Origin: Opitutia bacterium
GTDB taxonomy: Bacteria > Verrucomicrobiota > Kiritimatiellia > CAIQIC01 > Lenti-01
Direction of reading: 5' to 3'
Length of the DNA stretch: 45,011 nt
Assembly (NCBI GenBank): GCA_009928955.1
Contig: SABN01000013.1
Span: 1-45,011, forward strand
Numbering within the stretch: position 1 is the first letter of the stretch; each line of letters opens with the position of its first letter. Of the stretch, positions 40,677 to 45,011 are shown in pieces. The translations under genes were made by a program, and so were the position numbers. The notes under the pieces are model-generated. The model was not told the DNA's origin. It did no database searches and saw nothing but the letters and a program-made list of their open reading frames with translations.

Positions 40677-43379
40677 ATGACGTCTTCCCATACCCGGAAG
40701 GTCGAAGAGGTCTTCGCCGATCTCTGTTCCTCCCCCGACGGACTTTCCGCCGCCGAGGCCGCCGCCCGCCTCGCCGCCCACGGCCCCAACGAGCTGCAGG
40801 AGACCATCTCCCGCCCGGCTTGGAAGATGCTCCTCGCCCAGTTCATCGAGCCGATGATCCTCATCCTCGTCGCGGCGGCCGTCCTTTCCTTCGTCCTTGG
40901 CGACCTGACCGAAGGCATCGCCATCCTCGCCATCGTGATCCTCTTCGGCGTGCTGGGCTTCATCCAAGAATACCGCGCCGAAAAGGCCATGGCCGCCCTC
41001 AAGCAGATGTCCAGTCCCGTCGTCCGCGTCCGCCGCGACGGCGCCCTGCGCGAAATCCCCGCCCGCGAACTCGTCCCCGGCGACATCGTCCTGATCGAGT
41101 CCGGCAACATCGTCCCCGCCGACCTGCGCCTGATCGAGGTCGTCAATCTCGGCGTCATGGAAGCCGCCCTCACCGGCGAGTCCGAGGCCGTCAAGAAACA
41201 GATCGACGCCATCGCCAACGAAAAACTTCCGCTCGGCGACCGCAAGAACCTCGCGTTCATGGGCACCCTCGTCGCCCACGGCCGCGGCGCCGGTGTCGCG
41301 GCCGAAACCGGCATGCGCACCGAGCTGGGCAAAATCGCGGGCATGATCCAGGACATCGGCGAAGGCCGCACCCCCCTGCAGCGCAAGCTCGCCCAGGTGG
41401 GCAAGCATCTGTCCATCGCCGGCTTGGGCGCCGCCCTGCTCATTCTCGCCATCGGCCTGGCCCGCGGCGGGACCTTCCCCGACATGCTCCTCACCGCCGT
41501 CAGCCTCCTCGTCGCCGTCGTGCCCGAAGGCCTCCCCGCCGTCATCACCGCCACCCTCGCCCTCGGCGGGCGCCGCATGCTCAAGCGCCACGCCCTCATC
41601 CGCAAGCTGCCCGCCGTCGAAACCCTCGGCTCCGTCACCGTCATCTGCACCGACAAGACCGGCACCCTCACCGAAAACCGGATGACCGTCACCCGCCTGC
41701 ATACCCTGCATCGCGATCTGATCCTGACCGGCAATCAAGCCGAACCCGCCCTGCCCTCCGCCGAGGACGAACCCGAACTGTTCCCCCTGTTGCTCTCCGC
41801 TTCGCTGTGCAACGACGCCCACCTCGTCTTCGAGGAGTCCGGCCAGCCCCTCCGCATGATCGGCGATCCCACCGAAACCGCCCTCCTCGCCGCCGCCGAA
41901 CAGTTCGGAATCGCCACCCAATCCCTCGGCGACGAGTTGCCGCGCATCGCGGAATTTCCGTTCGATTCCGACCGCAAGCGCATGGCTACGCTCCACACCG
42001 GCAACGTCGGCGACTATCCCCTCCCCGACGCCATGGCCGCGCCCGTCGTCGTCGCCGTCAAAGGTTCCCCCGATGGCCTGGCCAAGCACGCCACGCACGT
42101 CCTCGACCAGGGCCGCATCGTTCCCCTCACCGACGAAATCCGCCGCAAATTCCATGCCGACAACGAGCGCATGGCCAACGAGGGCATCCGCGTCCTCGGC
42201 ATGGCCTTCCGCCGCTTCGATGCGCCGCCCGCCGCCCATGCCACACACAAGGAGATTGAGTCCGACCTCGTGTTCTGCGGCCTGATCGGGATGATGGATC
42301 CCCCGCGCGAGGCCGTCCGCGCCGCCGTCGCCAGCAGCCACGCCGCCGGCATCCGCACCCTCATGATCACCGGCGACCACCCCCTCACCGCCGCCGCCAT
42401 CGCCCGCAACCTGCGCCTGGCGCCCGAAGGCGAAGAACCCCGCATCCTGACCGGCGCCGAGCTCGCCGCGCTTTCCGACGCCGAGCTCGAAGCCCAGGCC
42501 GACCGCATCTCCGTCTATGCCCGCGTCTCGCCCGAGGACAAGCTGCGCATCGTGACCGCCCTGCAGAAGCGCGGCCACATCGTCGCCATGACCGGCGATG
42601 GCGTGAACGACTCGCCCGCCCTCAAGCGCGCCGAGATCGGCGTGGCCATGGGCATCACCGGCACCGACGTCGCCAAGGAATCTTCCAAGATGGTCCTGCT
42701 CGACGACAACTTCGCCACCATCGTCGCCGCCATCGAGGAAGGCCGCACCATCTACGACAACCTCGTCCGCTTCATCAAATATTCCTTCGGCGGCAACCTC
42801 GGCAAGGTGCTCGTCATGCTGCTCGCGCCCCTCGCCGGCATCGGCGCCATGGCCCTGCGCCCCCTGCACCTGCTGTGGCTCAACCTGCTGACCGACGGCC
42901 TCATGGGCCTCGGCCTCGGCCTCGAATCCGCCGAGACCGACGTCATGAGCCGCCCGCCCCGAAAGCCCGGCGCCGCCATCCTCGACCGCTCCGCCATCTG
43001 GCACGTGAGCTGGATGGGGCTGTTCATCTGTTTCTCGTCCCTCCTCCTCGCCGGCCTCTGGCATCGCTTCGGATGGGGCGGCGGCGAATGGCAGACCGTC
43101 CTCTTCTCCGCCATCGGCTTCGCCCAGATCGGCCAGGCCTGGGGCCTGCGCGCCCTGACCGGCCACGTCTTCCGCTTCGGCCGAAATCCCGCGCTCGTCG
43201 TGCTGACTCTCTTGACGCTCGTCCTGCAGCTGGGCGTGATCTACGTCCCCGTCCTGGCCCGGGCCTTCAAGCTCGCGCCCCTCTCCCGCGAAGGCCTCGC
43301 CGCCACCGCCGCCCTCGGCGCGCTCACCTTCGTCCTCGTCCACCTCGAGCGCCGCCTGCGCGGCGGAGTCAAGAGGTAG
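40677..43379 (+). CDS. P-type cation-transporting ATPase, probable Ca2+ (PMR1/SERCA-like P2A)
   Basis: The 900-residue protein has a cation ATPase N-terminal segment ([18 protein letters not shown]) and the actuator motif [11 protein letters not shown]4 reads VPEGLPA (P283-E284), the phosphorylation motif is DKTGTLT (D326), followed by [10 protein letters not shown] and the hinge [15 protein letters not shown]6 reads [10 protein letters not shown] with N736 and D740. E284, N736 and D740 together match the single Ca2+ site of PMR1-type pumps, so calcium export is the best guess; Mn2+ is possible. About ten membrane segments in all. No heavy-metal N-terminal domain is present, so it is unlike CopA. 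It follows the tRNA-Cys terminator by 20 nt. Confidence 0.92.
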   Translation: MTSSHTRKVEEVFADLCSSPDGLSAAEAAARLAAHGPNELQETISRPAWKMLLAQFIEPMILILVAAAVLSFVLGDLTEGIAILAIVILFGVLGFIQEYRAEKAMAALKQMSSPVVRVRRDGALREIPARELVPGDIVLIESGNIVPADLRLIEVVNLGVMEAALTGESEAVKKQIDAIANEKLPLGDRKNLAFMGTLVAHGRGAGVAAETGMRTELGKIAGMIQDIGEGRTPLQRKLAQVGKHLSIAGLGAALLILAIGLARGGTFPDMLLTAVSLLVAVVPEGLPAVITATLALGGRRMLKRHALIRKLPAVETLGSVTVICTDKTGTLTENRMTVTRLHTLHRDLILTGNQAEPALPSAEDEPELFPLLLSASLCNDAHLVFEESGQPLRMIGDPTETALLAAAEQFGIATQSLGDELPRIAEFPFDSDRKRMATLHTGNVGDYPLPDAMAAPVVVAVKGSPDGLAKHATHVLDQGRIVPLTDEIRRKFHADNERMANEGIRVLGMAFRRFDAPPAAHATHKEIESDLVFCGLIGMMDPPREAVRAAVASSHAAGIRTLMITGDHPLTAAAIARNLRLAPEGEEPRILTGAELAALSDAELEAQADRISVYARVSPEDKLRIVTALQKRGHIVAMTGDGVNDSPALKRAEIGVAMGITGTDVAKESSKMVLLDDNFATIVAAIEEGRTIYDNLVRFIKYSFGGNLGKVLVMLLAPLAGIGAMALRPLHLLWLNLLTDGLMGLGLGLESAETDVMSRPPRKPGAAILDRSAIWHVSWMGLFICFSSLLLAGLWHRFGWGGGEWQTVLFSAIGFAQIGQAWGLRALTGHVFRFGRNPALVVLTLLTLVLQLGVIYVPVLARAFKLAPLSREGLAATAALGALTFVLVHLERRLRGGVKR

Positions 43380-43431
43380 GAATTCCGAACCGTCTCCTTG
43401 GATGCCCCCGGCCGGCCCCGCCCGGAACGTC

Positions 43432-43923
43432 TCACCCGCCGCCGTAGGCCTTCACCACCCGCTCGATGACTGCCGTCGTCGACAGCCCTTCCACCATCGG
43501 CGCGAGCACGACTTTGCCGCCCCGCGCCTCGACGATGTCCCGCCCGCTGACGTAGTGCGCCCAGTCTTCCGCCTTCACCAGCACGTCCGGCTGCAACTCG
43601 GCGATGAGCTCCTTGGGTTCGTCCTCGTCGAAGCCTGTCACGCAGTCGACGCATTCCAGCGCAGCCAGCAGCCGCGCGCGGTTCGGCTCGTCCACGATCG
43701 GCCGCTTCTCCCCCTTGTGGCGCCGGACGCTGGCGTCCGTGTTCAACCCCACCACCAGCACGTCGCCCTGTTTCCGCGCGAACTGCAGGTAGGTGGCATG
43801 CCCGGCATGGACCAGATCGAAGCACCCGTTCGTGAACACGATCTTCTTCCCCGCCGCGCGCAGCCGCGCGCATTCCCCCGCCAACGCGCCCCGCTCCCAA
43901 ATTTTTTCCTCGGCATCTCTCAT
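43432..43923 (-). CDS. rfaE2: D-glycero-beta-D-manno-heptose 1-phosphate adenylyltransferase
   Basis: The 163-residue one-domain nucleotidyltransferase has the family motif TNGCFDLVHAGHATYL (about 31-46; the HxGH element is HAGH), LVVGLNTDASVRRHKGEKRP, and EGLSTTAVIERV near the C-terminus (ISTT-type motif). It makes ADP-heptose for LPS inner core; here the adenylyltransferase is separate from the kinase (RfaE1), which is not in the window. It supports a Gram-negative envelope. GGAG lies about 6 nt before the ATG. Convergent with the ATPase and divergent from rsmA. Confidence 0.93.
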   Translation of the reverse strand: MRDAEEKIWERGALAGECARLRAAGKKIVFTNGCFDLVHAGHATYLQFARKQGDVLVVGLNTDASVRRHKGEKRPIVDEPNRARLLAALECVDCVTGFDEDEPKELIAELQPDVLVKAEDWAHYVSGRDIVEARGGKVVLAPMVEGLSTTAVIERVVKAYGGG

Positions 43924-43982
43924 GGCAGCTCCTACCCTTCACCGTCAGATACCAAACCCCCGGCCCGAATGAAATCCCCAAA

Positions 43983-44828
43983 ATGACCGCGCCCGTCAAT
44001 CTCACGCGCCCGTCCGAAGTCCGCGCCCTGCTCACGCAGCTGGACTTCCACCCCTCGCGCCTCCTCGGCCAGAACTTCCTCATCGACCGCAACATCCTGA
44101 ACATCCTGCTCGGCGCGGCCGAATTGAAGGCCGCCGACGCCGTCGTCGAGGTCGGCCCCGGCCTCGGCGTCCTCACCGACGCCCTCCTGGCCCGCGCCGC
44201 CGCCGTCACCGCCATCGAGAAGGACCACCGCCTCGCCGCCTACCTCCGCGAGCGCTTTGCGGACCGCCCCCACATGACGCTGATCCACTCCGACGTGCTC
44301 GATTGCGATTTCCCCGCCCTCTTCCCCCGCCCCGGCTTGAAGCTCGTCGCCAATCTCCCCTACGCCATCGCCGCGCGCCTCCTCGTCGAGCTCACCGCCA
44401 TCCCCCATCCCCCCGCCCTCGTCGTCGTGACCATCCAGCGCGAAGTCGCCGCCCGTCTGATTGCCGCGCCTTCCAGCGACGACTACGGGCTGCTCTCGAT
44501 TCTGATCCAGCGGCACTACGAGATTGCCACCGTCAAGCACATCGCCCCCTCCTGCTTCTGGCCGCCGCCCGAAGTCCAGTCCTCCATTTCCAAGCTCGTC
44601 CTCCGCCCGGCGCCTCTCGGCGGCCCCGCCGACGAACTCGCCCTGCGCGCCCTCCTGCGCCACGCGTTCTCCCGCCGCCGCAAGACCATGGCCCGCTCCC
44701 TGCGCGATCTCGCGCCCGCCCCCCTGCCCGCGCTCGCCGCCGCCGGCATCGCGCCGACCGCCCGCGCGGAAGAACTCGCCCCTGCCGCCTGGCCCGCCCT
44801 GCTCCGCGCCCTGGCCCCGGCGCGCTGA
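43983..44828 (+). CDS. rsmA: 16S rRNA (adenine1518-N6/adenine1519-N6)-dimethyltransferase
   Basis: The 281-residue KsgA/RsmA dimethylates two adenines at the 3' end of 16S rRNA with SAM. Motifs are LLGQNFLID (about 28-36), SAM-binding VEVGPGLGVLT, the acidic IEKDH, catalytic NLPYAIA, and PPPEVQSSISKL, all in the normal order. The C-terminus is alanine/proline-rich. A five-codon mini-frame (ATG AAA TCC CCA AAA TGA, 43969-43986) overlaps its start as ATGA and may couple initiation. Length is typical. Confidence 0.95.
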   Translation: MTAPVNLTRPSEVRALLTQLDFHPSRLLGQNFLIDRNILNILLGAAELKAADAVVEVGPGLGVLTDALLARAAAVTAIEKDHRLAAYLRERFADRPHMTLIHSDVLDCDFPALFPRPGLKLVANLPYAIAARLLVELTAIPHPPALVVVTIQREVAARLIAAPSSDDYGLLSILIQRHYEIATVKHIAPSCFWPPPEVQSSISKLVLRPAPLGGPADELALRALLRHAFSRRRKTMARSLRDLAPAPLPALAAAGIAPTARAEELAPAAWPALLRALAPAR

Positions 44829-44914
44829 ACCGCGGCTCAGCCCCGGGCGCGGGAAAGGGCGGCCGGATCCGGCGGTCCGGGGCCGGCCGGCCCATGCCGG
44901 ACCGGGGCAATGAA

Positions 44915-44946
44915 AAACCCCGGCGGGGGAAAACCCGCCGGGGTTT
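44915..44946. terminator. Strong bidirectional terminator between rsmA and the RRM gene
   Basis: AAACCCCGGCGGG (44915-44927) pairs perfectly with CCCGCCGGGGTTT (44934-44946) around a six-base loop, with A-runs on the left and T-rich sequence on the right. It can stop transcripts from both sides. Confidence 0.85.
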
Positions 44947-44960
44947 GTTCGAATCCGGAC

Positions 44961-45011
44961 TTAGCGGCGAGGGGGGCGTTCCTGCGCCTCGTTCACGCGA
45001 ACCGCGCGGTC
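44961..45011 (-). CDS. C-terminal tail of an RNA-binding (RRM) protein, cut by the window edge
   Basis: The last 16 residues before a TAA read DRAVRVNEAQERPPRR. This resembles the end of bacterial RRM proteins, where the last strand (GR.L.VNEA) is followed by an arginine/proline-rich tail. These are small proteins, often cold-induced, that bind RNA. The gene continues beyond the right edge, so the call rests on this short tail. The strong bidirectional terminator at 44915-44946 lies just downstream. Confidence 0.55.
   Translation of the reverse strand, partial: DRAVRVNEAQERPPRR

Noticed and set aside
40656-43343. 895-codon minus-strand frame opposite the P-type ATPase
   Set aside because: Gly/Glu/Asp-rich antisense; the ATPase is unmistakable.

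Overview
This 45 kb window is GC-rich DNA (roughly two-thirds G+C) from a Gram-negative-type bacterium. The outer-membrane signs are a FadL-family porin, a TolC/CusB/CusA efflux system and an LPS-heptose adenylyltransferase. Several genes are of kinds I associate with the PVC group: a DUF4159 protein, a CotH protein with lamin-tail and chitobiase-like domains, a GxxExxY protein, a TMTC-like membrane protein with TPRs, and a sodium/solute symporter with its tiny partner. I infer Verrucomicrobiota/Kiritimatiellota-like, from gene content only. No phage or plasmid backbone, IS transposase, CRISPR array or rRNA is visible.

Layout. (1) 0.2-6.4 kb (+): a tight three-gene operon of a cysteine-containing protein of unknown function, a secreted DUF4159 protein ending in a four-cysteine run, and a 1.5-kilo-residue fusion of thioredoxin, HEAT repeats, a second thioredoxin and a CcdA/DsbD-like membrane domain. 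(2) 6.5-11.1 kb: FadL-like porin, alpha/beta hydrolase, and an SSS symporter behind a 59-residue accessory protein. (3) 11.3-16.2 kb (+): a giant secreted CotH protein. (4) 16.2-18.7 kb (-): membrane-anchored unknown protein, PhzF, GNAT. (5) 18.8-26.4 kb (-): a complete copper operon, csoR - small YHS-like protein - cusC - cusB - cusA, with a recognisable CsoR operator. (6) 26.5-31.2 kb (-): tandem-HTH ArsR-like regulator, icd, a GxxExxY nuclease-fold cassette, proS and an arginine-phosphatase-like gene. (7) 31.4-38.5 kb: radC, a shortened ModA, a TMTC-like protein, a thermonuclease, an ispA-like gene, folB/pirin and a P-loop-like gene pair. (8) 38.5-45 kb: surE, an amidohydrolase, divergent tRNA-Pro and tRNA-Cys, a P-type Ca2+-like ATPase, rfaE2, rsmA, and the tail of an RRM protein at the right edge.

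The most unusual points are these. A 500-bp unit carries a PD-(D/E)XK-like GxxExxY gene and is bounded by 41-bp inverted repeats. Four TTCCA-N5-TGGAA palindromes lie upstream of icd at helical-turn spacing, with a fifth copy inside a hairpin at 8.9 kb. The thioredoxin-HEAT-CcdA fusion sits in an operon with cysteine-rich partners. A near-perfect 28-bp palindrome covers the promoter of the ArsR-like gene. A ModA lacks one lobe. A 19-bp copy of the tRNA-Pro 3' end lies about 100 bp from the tRNA. Several genes without a Shine-Dalgarno have a -10-like box 6-8 nt before the start codon, which suggests leaderless mRNAs.

All family assignments come from reading motifs by eye. No alignment, HMM or structure search was run.
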